Notes under the pieces: generated by a model
What the model was told of the DNA's origin: nothing
Seen by the model: the letters and a program-made list of their open reading frames with translations, nothing else
Database searches by the model: none
Made by a program: the position numbers and the translations under genes
Shown here: positions 27,630 through 37,439 of the stretch, in pieces
How positions within the stretch are numbered: position 1 is the first letter of the stretch
Layout of the letters: every line of letters starts with the position of its first letter
Origin: Ciona intestinalis
Taxonomy: Eukaryota > Chordata > Ascidiacea > Phlebobranchia > Cionidae
Assembly (NCBI RefSeq): GCF_000224145.3
Contig: NW_004190359.2
Location: 124,001-188,000 of the forward strand
Direction of reading: 5' to 3'
Length of the DNA: 64,000 nt

Positions 27630-28868
27630 CTCAACCTTCTTTTTTGCACCAGATGACAGAAGCATGTTCTTTATATCGCTCGACTTTACCAACTTTATTT
27701 TCTTTTTATTCGTTGGTTTGATAGTTTTCTTGCTTGTTTTGTTCTAAAGAAATCCAATTTCAAAATAAATACAACATTTGCATTAGCTCCTTACTTGCTC
27801 CGGAGCATTAATCTCCTCATCAAAGATCTCTCTCCCATCCTCCACATAATCTCCAGCTCCTTAATATTATACAAAAGTTAAAAAAATGGATTCATGTTTT
27901 TGATTTAGAAATTTGATTTGTATTAAAAAGGATTTGTCATTCCTACTATCATTCTTGTTATGGCGATTAGACTCAGGCCAAACGCCCAAGCATTTAATGT
28001 CCTAAAGGTGAATATACAAATTAAAAAGCTACAAACAGTAACCAACAAAAAACTAGAATTTTTTTCTGCCGAATCTTTTTAATACACTTAGTAACCTGGG
28101 ACTGCAGATGCAGACATCAGAAAAATAATGCTTTCTTAGAACAAAGAATTATTATTCTGCTTTGTAAGCAGATTCATACACGAACAAAACGAACCATTAA
28201 TTTAATAAACAAAATTCTGCAAACATTGTGTATGTTGACAGAAATAAATATTTTATTTAACTTACCATCATCAACTATCCAATCATCTTCAAGTCTTTGC
28301 TGAACTTTATCGCAATAATCTCCTTCATTTAATTCATCATAAACATTCTCTATCTCAGATACCTACAACAGATATTAGCGCGTTTTACCTGATAAATTGC
28401 TTACCAAAATAGCAGCGGGGCTCTGTTATGAAATTCCTTTGATAACAAATTCATAATAATTTATTAACCTCGTATTTGATCCTCTGTCCAGTGGATTTTG
28501 ATTCTTTTAATTTTTGCAAAGCAGCCGATCTTCCGTATTTGTCCTTCTTTGTTCTTCTGCTTCTGCTACTTGCAATTCCTGATACAAGTATGAAACATTG
28601 GAGGTCAGATAAAATATAAAATTCTTTTTTCCATTAGATGTAAAACTGTGGTTCAGGTTTAGTAAGGTTTATGAAAACATTCCTTTAACTAATTTTACAT
28701 GGGAAGTTAAGTACACGAATTGCAACAATCCATTTTATAAACTGAGTCATGGTTTCTACATAAATAATGAAACAGGTGTAATACAGTAAAGACTGGAAAT
28801 TAAACAGAAAAGTTTTTACATTCACCTGGACTTTGAACATTAAGTTCCGCATCTGCTTCTTCAGACAT
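27630..28868 (-). CDS. POLA1: DNA polymerase alpha catalytic subunit, N-terminal exons only
   Basis: Five exons in phase, high to low: 28826-28868 (ATG, MSEEADAELNVQSP), 28469-28578 (SRRTKKDKYGRSAALQKLKE), 28266-28362 (EDDWIVDD), 27795-27859 (DYVEDGREIFDEEI) and 27630-27743 (KLVKSSDIKNML, then GAKKK). These are the conserved N-terminal signatures of POLA1, which makes the first DNA of RNA-DNA primers with primase. About 143 residues of a protein of roughly 1,450 are present. The palm, exonuclease-like and zinc regions are all missing. The gene runs into the N gap at 27590 and does not resume beyond it. Confidence 0.9.
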
Positions 28869-29203
28869 AATCAGCTTTGGACTACATGAAAAGTTTGTGG
28901 CATTAGATCAAGCTAATTCAATATATTGCATAACTGCATTCATAAAATGTTTATCCTGATAGGCCATTTCACAATAAAAAAACATTAAAAGTATTAAAAA
29001 AACTTCAAAAGTATTTTTGTATTTTTTTTTACTTATATGGATGGGACGAAATTAAAATTATATACCCGGATTTGGCGAGTCCGGGTAATGAGAAACATTA
29101 CCCGATAGAATCAGACTATTTACCAAACAGATGTTTGATACCAGTTACTTGTTTTTTAACATTTACGATCAAGCATTACACAGATTAAAAACCGTTGTCG
29201 TCC

Positions 29204-29425
29204 CGCGCCATGGCTCAGTGGTTCAGGCGCCTGCATCGAAACCAAAGTGTCCCCGGTTCGATGCTCGGCAGCAGTACTAAAAAAACTGACCGGCGTATGT
29301 GTCCTTGAGCAAGACACTTACTGGACATTGCAGCAACCCAGCGGTCACTAATGGGTTGTCTAAACTGTAAGCCATATTAAACAAAAATCATACACAAAGT
29401 TGAAAAGTGTGGTAACTGGTAGGCA
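29204..29425 (+). mobile_element. tRNA-derived SINE, full head, upstream of POLA1
   Basis: Head: GCGCCATGGCTCAGTGGTTC (A box inside) and CCCCGGTTCGATGCTCGGC (B box). Body: GTGTCCTTGAGCAAGACACT, CAGCGGTCACTAATGGGTTG. Then a variant tail (GTGGTAACTGGTAGGCAAAC). It is the clearest Pol III promoter on the plus strand. Confidence 0.8.
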
Positions 29426-29690
29426 AACGAGGATAAAAAATGGTGCCAATATTTTGCGTCTGACTGCGATGCGGTGTCGCGGCAACACTCGCAAGAAGGA
29501 CTTAAATTGGTATCCTGGGTGTTGGGGTAATGAGCCAAAGCTGGCCTAAATCCCAGGTCCTTGACAAGGACCTCACCCATAAAGAATAAATAAAAAAATA
29601 CCGTTATTAAAGTAACTATTTGCACTAGTTTAAAATATCAAATAAGAGATTCTTTTATGAAGTACAGAATGCATCACTGCGGTCGGTTTA

Positions 29691-29698
29691 TTTGGCGC
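29691..29698 (+). promoter_or_regulatory. Candidate E2F site upstream of POLA1
   Basis: TTTGGCGC, a match to the E2F/DP consensus, lies about 820 bp upstream of the POLA1 start codon. A second E2F-like string, GGCGGGAA, is at 30365-30372. Replication genes are classic E2F targets, but the transcription start is not known here. Confidence 0.3.
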
Positions 29699-30361
29699 GA
29701 TAATGAAGTTATGATTGTTACATCATAGTACGAAATGTTACGTCAGTGTGTATGTATACCTCTATAATAAAAGTTAGAATAAAAATAAGCCAAATAAATA
29801 GTGCTTAACCAAATAAAAGATCTAAATAAAAATTTTTTTTTTCCCGTAAGTACCCCATTAATTTTTATGACCCCACTTCGCCACTTGACTACATAAAGTA
29901 CTATTTTACACAGTTATCAAAACAAGATAAACATCGTTTACAAATTAAAATTTAAAATAAAAGCTGTGTGCACCCACAAAACTCTGCTGCAGATCGAGTA
30001 ATTTGTAAGCCATGAATTAGCCTGCTATTATAGCGAATTGGCCGTACACACGTTATTTAGTATATGAACAATAGTACCAGAACGTAATAAAATACATATA
30101 TACACATTTTCGTAATACAAGATCGGTTTTTAAACAAATACATGGTTTGTGGAACCTGTAAACACAGCTGAATATCGTACGTTATCAACAACAAATATTT
30201 CCATTTAAACATTAAATTTGACCACGTACTATGCATATTCAAGTGAGAAACACTTAACGCTTACCGTTTATTAGTTCGCAAATTCACGTCGACTGGAAAT
30301 ATAAGCGATTCGTAAGCTCAATTGTCACAATAGCAAGCAATTGGCGGCATCTTGGTTAAAA

Positions 30362-30517
30362 ATGGCGGGAATCTCTTACCCACGTTTTTCACGCTTGAAT
30401 GATTTTCTTCCACCCAAAGTTTCTCATAGATATAAAGAATGTTACCTGCCGTGTTTTGCCAAATTACGTTTTAACTATTTTGTCGTTCACCGCTTTAGAT
30501 ATCCCATCATTAAATAG
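30362..30517 (+). CDS. Unrecognised small ORF
   Basis: A 51-residue frame, MAGISYPRFSRLNDFLPPKV..., lies between two minus-strand genes and starts inside a GC-rich patch that looks promoter-like. I do not recognise it, and no splice partner is evident. The rest of 29430-30770 holds nothing I can name. Confidence 0.2.
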   Translation: MAGISYPRFSRLNDFLPPKVSHRYKECYLPCFAKLRFNYFVVHRFRYPIIK

Positions 30518-30772
30518 TTTATCTAAACAGTCCTTTTCTCCATACACTTTCTGAAATAAGTTCTAATGTACCCTACTAATTTATATTCACTTTAGAACGG
30601 AAACATAAATACAGTTAAGGCGCAAACAATACTATGGATTGTACTAAAAAAAATTAGAACAAAGTATCCAATCTTCTAAACACAACATTATTTCTCAAGA
30701 CTTTGTTACCAAGTGAAGGTAATTTAGAAATATATTAAATACACATTAAAGTATGAAATAGTTTCACAATCT

Positions 30773-32648
30773 TCAACTGCTCTGAAGAACAGATATATTT
30801 CTTGATGCTTCTTGCCATAAATCTTGAAGCTCCTCTTTCGTAATGGTCATCTTTGCTTTTTCAATAATTTGATGCTGTCTATATGCAACCACCCCACCAA
30901 GCAATGCTTGTAGAAATATTAGTGGAGAGGCTTTACGGAATACCTGTTTAAATATTTTTGCCCAAAAACTACGGAAATGTTTGTCAGGAGGAAATCCAAA
31001 TGAAGGCACTTCTGCTGATTTGTATCTTTAAAAAGAGAAAACTTATTATTAAAGTACAGAACAAATTCCTTTAAAAAGCAACACAAAAAAAATAAAACAC
31101 ATAACGAATTGTAGAAGAACCACATATATTAAAACGAGGAAAAGGCCAAAACACAAATGTGCCAGTATGCCCTACTTAAATAAATCTCTGGTAATTATTA
31201 CTTACCTAGTGAATAAAATATAATTATTACTTACCGTGGTTTTAAAAATCAACAACCATGATATAATTTATGTGTGCGAGAATTATGATGGGGGCAATGT
31301 ATAGGAAATAAACAATAATATAACTGGACCCAAAAAAAGGAAAAGGGCACGTACATGCCAAATTAATCTATTAGACATTACAACACCTATTGTACAACAC
31401 AAAGAATGTGTAGTACTCCAATACTACCATACATTATTTTTCTAATGCTTACATCAACATTTAAGTTATTGAATTTTTTTGTAGTAACAATGTCGAGTTT
31501 ACTAAGATTTTTAATTAAATAATGCACTGCACTATTGGAATATTATTAACATGTTTACATGTGAAAGTTCATGCTACATATACACACACCTTTCAGCAAG
31601 CACTGCAGCCATGCCAACAGAGATTCCTGCAGGAACCAAACATGTGGTTATCGTTTGTACGGCCCCTCCGCGAACAGTTGCGCATACAGAACATGCAGTT
31701 CCTACAAAACACATGTGCTACTAATTACTATCTATATATATATCAGTATATCACTTAATATATATCAGAGGTGGGGGAAGATGGGACATATTTTTATTCT
31801 AATTTCTCGTCCTTTTTTGGAGTAAACAAAGAACAAATAAAGAGTTATAAAACCGTATCATTATGCCTCTCATGAACCGTTTTTAATTGTTCAAAACACG
31901 ATCAAGATATTTGGATACTAGGTACTAAACGGGTCCCGTCTTCCTCCACACTACTATATATCACTTAATATATAATATCGCTCAAAAACTATACATATGG
32001 ATATTGTCATACAACAGTATTTATACAGTCCAAGTACATTTTCGGTTTCTCTTTGTCAGTGTAAACAAAACGTATAAAATGTTTAAATTTTACCCTTTAC
32101 TATAGGTGTCTGCACCAAGGCTGATTGGGCACTAAGGTTAAATGCAGAACTAAGCACAGGTACAACGGTTGAGGTAAGTATCGCTCCTTCATACACCATT
32201 AAAGATTTACGGAACAAACTGTTGATGACAATCGCTGAAACGACACCAAAGCCCGAAAGACCAAACAATGAATAATTGAAGAATCCTCTGTTAAGAATGA
32301 TAAATTAATATAACTCTTATCCTTATTTCATACATCCACCTTATAATCGCTTAAAGTAACAACCTATATGGCTATGTGATATTGTGGGCGATTATGTTTG
32401 GGAAATTTTTTAAATATTTTAGAGTTTTTTAAGTATGGCTGACTATTTACACAACCCATAAGGAACCACTTGTTAAACAATAACAGAAAATAATTAAAAT
32501 ATAACAGGACCTACCTTTCATTTTTACTCATCTGAGATAGTTTGTAGTCTATTAACTCATGAATGTTTGTATACTTTCCTTTTCGGGTACCACCGTAGGT
32601 AAAAGCTTCATCATTACTTTTATGAAAAGTGTCTGTTAGCACTTTCAT
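30773..32648 (-). CDS. TMEM126: TMEM126 family mitochondrial membrane protein
   Basis: Four exons, high to low: 32515-32648, 32094-32287, 31590-31701 and 30773-31025; 230 aa against about 195-230 in vertebrate TMEM126A/B. Marks are the C-x2-C pair (GTACSVC), IVINSLFRKSL near the first membrane helix (family NSLFRR), and the C-terminal KQVFRKASPLIFLQALLGG (human TSKPVFRKMLFPILLQ). Family members sit in the inner mitochondrial membrane and assist complex I assembly. The exon 2 donor is the second of two nearby GTs (GTAAAA), chosen because it alone keeps phase. It is the last gene of the same-strand cluster; the next gene up, SNRNP35, stops 144 bases before this ATG. Confidence 0.9.
31768..31965. 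repeat. 190-bp inverted-repeat element in TMEM126 intron
   Basis: Left end AGGTGGGGGAAGATGGGACA, right end GTCCCGTCTTCCTCCACACT. Inner blocks ATTTCTCGTCC and AAAACACGATCAAGATATTT are those of the family. Confidence 0.7.
32370..32480 (-). mobile_element. SINE body fragment in TMEM126 intron
   Basis: ATTGTGGGCGATTATGTTTG, AAGTATGGCTGACTATTT and CACAACCCATAAGGAACCAC follow the SINE body order. Both ends are missing. Confidence 0.5.
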
Positions 32649-32792
32649 TTTCAATCGCTACAGTTTACAAATAAAACTTCAACATGGCCACATATCTGTT
32701 TGTTGAAAAAAGTATTTAATTCATTTAAAGTAATAATCAACAAATGTTAAGTAAAAATATTTATAATTACAAAATTAAACCAAACTATATGT

Positions 32793-33354
32793 TTAGGAAT
32801 ACTTGAATCGTTTTTGCAATTTATTTCGGTCTTTATCTCCGAATCGGATTGGTCGTTTAAAAGGTCGATCTCGGCAACCAAATCTTAATTGTCCAGCTTC
32901 TTTTTTCCCAGCAAATCCACCACCTAATCTGCGAGGTACCCAACCTTCCATGAGTCTCTCATGTTCATAATCAACAAGAATATTTTTCCCATCCACCATC
33001 AAACCATTTGCTTCATGATAGGCAACCTTCAATGGGCGTGTGTCTTTATATTCAACAAATGCATAACCTCGCGAGTACCCCGTCACCATGTCGCGAACCA
33101 AGGTGACTTTTTCCAACCCCCCAAATTTTGAAAAAACTTCTTCAAAAACTTAAACACTGGAATAAAAATTTAATTCTGCCTACAAAAAAAGATTTTTCCA
33201 GGGTCCCCTGGCACTCTTTTGGTAGGGTTAAAACTTGGCATTCATTGAACGCACAAAACCGTGATCATGAACTTGAGTTATTGTCCCATCAAAAATCCCA
33301 CATTTAAATGGATCGTACCTTGTGTGCAAGTGCTGTCCACCTTTCACCACTCAT
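32793..33354 (-). CDS. SNRNP35: U11/U12 snRNP 35 kDa protein, frame disrupted in 5' half
   Basis: The 3' half is open for about 107 residues: LVRDMVTGYSRGYAFVEYKD (RNP1 of the RRM), VDGKNILVDYEHERLMEGW, VPRRLGGG and GQLRFGCRDRPFKRPI, all signatures of the minor-spliceosome 35K protein. The 5' half has the right content but in shifting frames: MSGERWTALAHK, YDPFKCGIFDGTITQVHDHG, then RVPGDPGK, FVGRI, FEEVFSKFGG. The breaks lie at homopolymers (GG after CACAA, TTTT, the long T run, and TTTTT before GAAGAAG), so base-calling error is more likely than decay, yet a young pseudogene cannot be excluded. The C-terminal RS-like tail of the human protein is absent; the ORF ends KLQKRFKYS. Confidence 0.85.
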
Positions 33355-33606
33355 TATAAAGTAAAATTTTTCTTTAACTGTAATTATAATGAATTAGGTT
33401 TAAACGTAAACAGTTACTCAGCCTAAGCTTTAATGATTGCAACACTAAGGGTTATTAGGTAATATAACAAACAGATCCTCCCAGTACAGATATCAGCAAA
33501 GAGCCAAAGCACATGATTTGTGTTAATACTTAAAAAACAACAATCACAAAAATTAGTCACCAACTATATTGCTTGTAATCAAATAGATAGTTTAAAACTA
33601 AATTGT

Positions 33607-34104
33607 CTATTCTTCGTCGAATGTTATTGTGAGTGGTTTGTGTTTGGTGTGTTCAAGGAAAAGCTGAAAGTCGGCACTCTTCATTCCTATAGTAGCCGTG
33701 TTTACCATTGGATGGCAGTAGATCATGGTTTCTGGATCCGAAACTAATATATTATCAAGAATAAGCTGCACAGAGCTTTCTTTGTCATTACAAACAGCAA
33801 GTGGAGTCACACAACCTTGAGAAACACCCAGGGTATCAATCAAAACTTGCTCATCTGCAAACCGGAACCCACCAGATACCGACAACTTTTTTGCAATATC
33901 TCCCAAATTAATTTTCCGATCGTGCTTTGCAACAATGAGCCAAAGCTTCTTCTTCTTCTTGTCTTTGACAAAAAGATTTTTACAAACCACTCCCGAACAC
34001 TCTGTGAGGTATGGCATCATTGCTTCTACAGTAAAAACCTCTGGGTGGGTGATCAACTTGGTAGTAATGTTAAGCGATTTAAGTACTTGAAGAAGTGCTT
34101 CCAT
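33607..34104 (-). CDS. PRORSD1: Prolyl-tRNA editing deacylase (YbaK/ProX family)
   Basis: Intronless, 165 aa, the usual length of the stand-alone family. It begins MEALLQVLKSLNITTKLITH and contains LTECSGVVCKNLFVKDKKKK, LWLIVAKHDRKINL, and the conserved GVSQGCVTPLAVCND near residue 93. The family (ProXp-ala type) hydrolyses mischarged Ala-tRNA-Pro in the cytosol. The lysine-rich KDKKKKK after LFV fits the position of the family's substrate-contacting Lys. It stops 252 bases before SNRNP35 starts and begins 261 bases after ABITRAM ends. Confidence 0.9.
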   Translation of the reverse strand: MEALLQVLKSLNITTKLITHPEVFTVEAMMPYLTECSGVVCKNLFVKDKKKKKLWLIVAKHDRKINLGDIAKKLSVSGGFRFADEQVLIDTLGVSQGCVTPLAVCNDKESSVQLILDNILVSDPETMIYCHPMVNTATIGMKSADFQLFLEHTKHKPLTITFDEE

Positions 34105-34301
34105 GCTTCAAATATTTACTACTTTAATAAAGCACAACTGCCAAAGTACTTACCTAAACTGCAAATGAAATGCATTAAATGAGGAAAAATGTGGGGTGTG
34201 TACATGAGCTGTAATTGGTGATAAATTAAAATTAAATGTTTAATGAGACTCAGTTAACAGAGACATTAAAACAATACAGAAATTACACATTGGGCAAACA
34301 T

Positions 34302-34307
34302 TTTATT
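34302..34307 (-). terminator. Poly(A) signal of ABITRAM
   Basis: AATAAA on the minus strand, about 60 bases after the ABITRAM stop codon and 198 bases before PRORSD1. Confidence 0.6.
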
Positions 34308-34365
34308 AAATATTGTCTTGTTCTTTTTTTGTTTCAGGAATCACTGGGTCTATGTTTTCCATCTT

Positions 34366-34980
34366 TTAAGAGATGTTTAACATTTGGTACTCTTTAAATT
34401 GTTCCTCAGTCAGCAAATCATCCATTGTAGCTTTTGCCTCCAGATGTTTTGGCATCACCACAGCTATATATCCTTCTGTTTTGTAACAGTCATGAAGAAG
34501 CTGTGGTGAAGATATTAGACGTTCATTGACTTCAACAAGACTTCCTCTTATCCCACAATACACAGTGTGTTTGCTTCCATCATCACAAGATATCACACAC
34601 AAAGGGCCAGATGGGTTAAGCCATTGTGCACCTCTTTTTCTTTTACCCGACACAGAGTTTTGTAATCTATCAAGCTTATCTGTCACTTTAAAACTAATGC
34701 TTGTTATTCTGCACTTGTTTTCAATCACAGGATGTGTTGGTGCAAGAGTAATCAGACATATACTGTTTGAATGGCGCAAAATACAAACGTCATTCATATT
34801 TGATGGGTTTGATTTAAAGAAATCCAAATTTCCTCCTTTGGGTAAATTTACTTTATATCCAGTAGTAAAATATCTTTCAATCACACTTGGGAATATGGTT
34901 TGCATTGAATTGTGATGCAAATATTCCGTTTCAATGCTTTTAACTTTGTAATCATCGTTTTTTTCTAATTGCTCAACCAT
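34366..34980 (-). CDS. ABITRAM: ABITRAM (Simiate, FAM206A)
   Basis: Intronless, 204 aa. Recognised from SVIERYFTTGYKVN (human SLVDRYFTRWYKPD), CILRHSNSICLITLAPTHPV, LQNSVSGKRKRGAQWL, VYCGIRGSLVEVNERL and the end TEGYIAVVMPK. The fold is lipoyl/biotin-like; the mammalian protein acts in nuclear speckles and in actin-dependent neurite branching. It has a 20-residue N-terminal extension before the conserved part. Its ATG is only 24 bases after the COX19 stop, which suggests one primary transcript resolved by spliced-leader trans-splicing, a process known in Ciona. Confidence 0.92.
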   Translation of the reverse strand: MVEQLEKNDDYKVKSIETEYLHHNSMQTIFPSVIERYFTTGYKVNLPKGGNLDFFKSNPSNMNDVCILRHSNSICLITLAPTHPVIENKCRITSISFKVTDKLDRLQNSVSGKRKRGAQWLNPSGPLCVISCDDGSKHTVYCGIRGSLVEVNERLISSPQLLHDCYKTEGYIAVVMPKHLEAKATMDDLLTEEQFKEYQMLNIS

Positions 34981-35004
34981 TGTTACAAAAATTCTTACAT
35001 TAAT

Positions 35005-35274
35005 TTATGAAGTAGGAGTTGAAGCAATTTGATCAACTTTCTCAAGATCTCGAAAGCCAAGTTGTGTTAATGACTCACTTTGCATTAAGTTATTATTCAT
35101 GCGACAAACAAGGTAGTCTTTAGATTCAACACGACACAAACTGTTGTTGTAGTTGTTGTCTTTCATGCACTTGAAGAATTTCTTCATTGATTCTTTACAC
35201 AATGATTCCCTATCAAGTGGAAACGAACCTTTTAATGGTCGGGTTGTCTTAAACGATGGGGGAGGTGCAGCCAT
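35005..35274 (-). CDS. COX19: COX19, cytochrome c oxidase assembly factor
   Basis: Intronless, 89 aa, the family length. It starts MAAPPPSFKTTRPLKGSFPL and has twin CX9C motifs, CKESMKKFFKC and CRVESKDYLVC, the CHCH hallmark, followed by LTQLGFRDL as in human COX19. The protein shuttles between cytosol and the intermembrane space and helps copper delivery to complex IV. It is the first gene of the cluster. A second copy of its 5' part and upstream region lies beyond an assembly gap at 35842. Confidence 0.95.
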   Translation of the reverse strand: MAAPPPSFKTTRPLKGSFPLDRESLCKESMKKFFKCMKDNNYNNSLCRVESKDYLVCRMNNNLMQSESLTQLGFRDLEKVDQIASTPTS

Positions 35275-35458
35275 ATGCGAAGTTACACAACATTATATGA
35301 ACCTAAATAAATGGCAATCGTTAATGTTATGAAACATTGAAGCAATGTTGATGAAGCACAAGAATATTGACAAGCGTTAAACCTATTTCTGTAGCACTCC
35401 TTTAAGATACAACAGTATTCTCATAGACTTTGTAGATTTAAACATTTTCGGTCCTACT

Positions 35459-35605
35459 AAAACACGCCCGGCGGGGCCCGGTGGGGCCCGGTGGAAAAAA
35501 ATATACTAAAACACGCCCGGTGCGGGGCCCGGTGGGGCCCGGTGGGACCCGGTGAGGACCCGGTGTTACGAGTCATACTAAAACACGCCCGGTGGGGGGC
35601 CCGGA
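35459..35605. repeat. GC-rich minisatellite
   Basis: Three higher-order units start ACTAAAACACGCCCGG and contain runs of GGTGGGGCCC (35466-35490, 35512-35565, 35580-35600). Base composition is sharply different from the AT-rich surroundings. It lies between the COX19 promoter and a 50-N gap. Confidence 0.8.
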
Positions 35606-35791
35606 GAGTATTTCTTGAAAAGGGAGCTTTCCCTATTCAAGATCCACCAAAATGTGATGCGTGTATTCAGATTTTTAGCCTAATGAGACCCCCGAGTTGA
35701 GTTTTTTAAAAATTAACTTTGATTATGGATGTACGAAGTTTGTATCGTTGTACACTTACATAATGAACTGTATTTTTAGCAAAAGTTTATT

Positions 35792-35841
35792 NNNNNNNNN
35801 NNNNNNNNNNNNNNNNNNNNNNNNNNNNNNNNNNNNNNNNN
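35792..35841. other. Assembly gap (50 N)
   Basis: Unknown bases; the round length suggests a placeholder rather than a measured size. Confidence 0.99.
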
Positions 35842-36200
35842 TTATTCATGCGACAAACAAGGTAGTCTTTAATTCAACACGACACAAACTGTTGTTGTAG
35901 TTGTTGTCTTTCATGCACTTGAAGAATTTGTTCATTGATTCTTTACACAATGATTCCCTGTCAAGTGGAAACGAACCTTTTAATGGTCGGGTTGTCTTAA
36001 ACGATGGGGGAGGTGCAGCCATATGCGAAGTTGCACAACATTATATGAACCTAAATAAATGGCAATCGTTAATGTTATGAAACATTGAAGCAATGTTGAT
36101 GAAGCACAAGAATATTGACAAGGGTTAATCCTATTTCTGTAGCACTCCTTTAAGATACAACAGTATTCTCATAGACTTTGTAGATTTAAACATTTTCGGA
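35842..36200 (-). pseudogene. COX19: Partial second copy of COX19 5' part and upstream region
   Basis: Nearly identical to 35090-35452. The copy includes the start codon (36020-36022), the first CX9C motif and part of the second, plus the same 178 bases upstream of ATG. One base is missing in the TAGTCTTTA(G)ATTC stretch, which shifts the frame, and there are scattered substitutions. The copy ends at the gap. Allelic sequence assembled twice is more likely than a true duplicate. Confidence 0.75.
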
Positions 36201-36510
36201 GGTTTGCAGTAAAAGGGGAATTCCTTAAATCGAACCCACGTGTTTTTTATGCAAAGAAATATGCTCCTGTATTTTTTCCAGTCTGGTGTTTTAACATATG
36301 GAGCGAATAGATTATGTAAGCCTGCCCAAGGCTAGACCGAAACAATAAACCATTTTTGAATCTGCAAAAACACGAGACTCATCCGAGTAAAGATAAAGTA
36401 ATTCGCAAGAATCCGGAAATGTTTTTAAAGAAACGGAACGTGCTCACAGAAATAAACAAGAGATCACAGATCTAATGAATGAGCACGCCTTAAATTAATT
36501 GGCATAATAT
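36201..36510. other. Unannotated stretch
   Basis: No gene, RNA or repeat that I can support. GATCTAATGAATGAGCACGC (about 36465-36490) resembles GATCTAATGAGTAAGCACGT at 25602-25623, so it belongs to a dispersed repeat. Confidence 0.4.
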
Positions 36511-36710
36511 AGTAGGGTGGGGGAAGAGGGGACACCTTTAATACATAATATTCAAATAGCCTGATCGTGTTTTAAACGATTAACAATGGTCTGTGGAAGT
36601 CGTGAGGATACGGTTTCATAACTCATTGAATGTTCTTTGTTTACTACCAGATGAAAGGAGAAAACTAAAGGAAAAGATGTCCCATCTTCTCCCACCCTGC
36701 CATATTAATA
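36511..36710. mobile_element. 190-bp inverted-repeat element, intact ends
   Basis: Bounded by GTAGGGTGGGGGAAGAGGGG and CCCATCTTCTCCCACCCTGC, with inner TAATACATAATATTCAAATA, AGTCGTGAGGATACGGTTTC and TTCTTTGTTTACTACCA. The outermost bases next to TA on both sides suit a TA target, as in Tc1/mariner-related elements. Confidence 0.75.
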
Positions 36711-36939
36711 AACCATTTTACTACAACGGTCGACTAGCTCGCTCAAAAAAAAAATCAGAAGTAACCAACAGAACGGGTTCTAGTAAGTGGTGACTGTGGA
36801 GCAGTAGGCAGAATGCAGGTAAAAATCGTTGGATTCCTTATCTCACCAACAAGTGCCGGTTTATGAGACTATGGTTTATGAGACTAAGCTTAGTTGGAAT
36901 TAATGTATCGAATACACCCGATTATTCAATGTTATAGTA

Positions 36940-37439
36940 NNNNNNNNNNNNNNNNNNNNNNNNNNNNNNNNNNNNNNNNNNNNNNNNNNNNNNNNNNNNN
37001 NNNNNNNNNNNNNNNNNNNNNNNNNNNNNNNNNNNNNNNNNNNNNNNNNNNNNNNNNNNNNNNNNNNNNNNNNNNNNNNNNNNNNNNNNNNNNNNNNNNN
37101 NNNNNNNNNNNNNNNNNNNNNNNNNNNNNNNNNNNNNNNNNNNNNNNNNNNNNNNNNNNNNNNNNNNNNNNNNNNNNNNNNNNNNNNNNNNNNNNNNNNN
37201 NNNNNNNNNNNNNNNNNNNNNNNNNNNNNNNNNNNNNNNNNNNNNNNNNNNNNNNNNNNNNNNNNNNNNNNNNNNNNNNNNNNNNNNNNNNNNNNNNNNN
37301 NNNNNNNNNNNNNNNNNNNNNNNNNNNNNNNNNNNNNNNNNNNNNNNNNNNNNNNNNNNNNNNNNNNNNNNNNNNNNNNNNNNNNNNNNNNNNNNNNNNN
37401 NNNNNNNNNNNNNNNNNNNNNNNNNNNNNNNNNNNNNNN
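36940..37439. other. Assembly gap (500 N)
   Basis: Unknown bases. Confidence 0.99.

Noticed and set aside
33817-34915. Plus-strand open frames over PRORSD1 and ABITRAM
   Set aside because: They overlap well-identified minus-strand genes and have no family signature.
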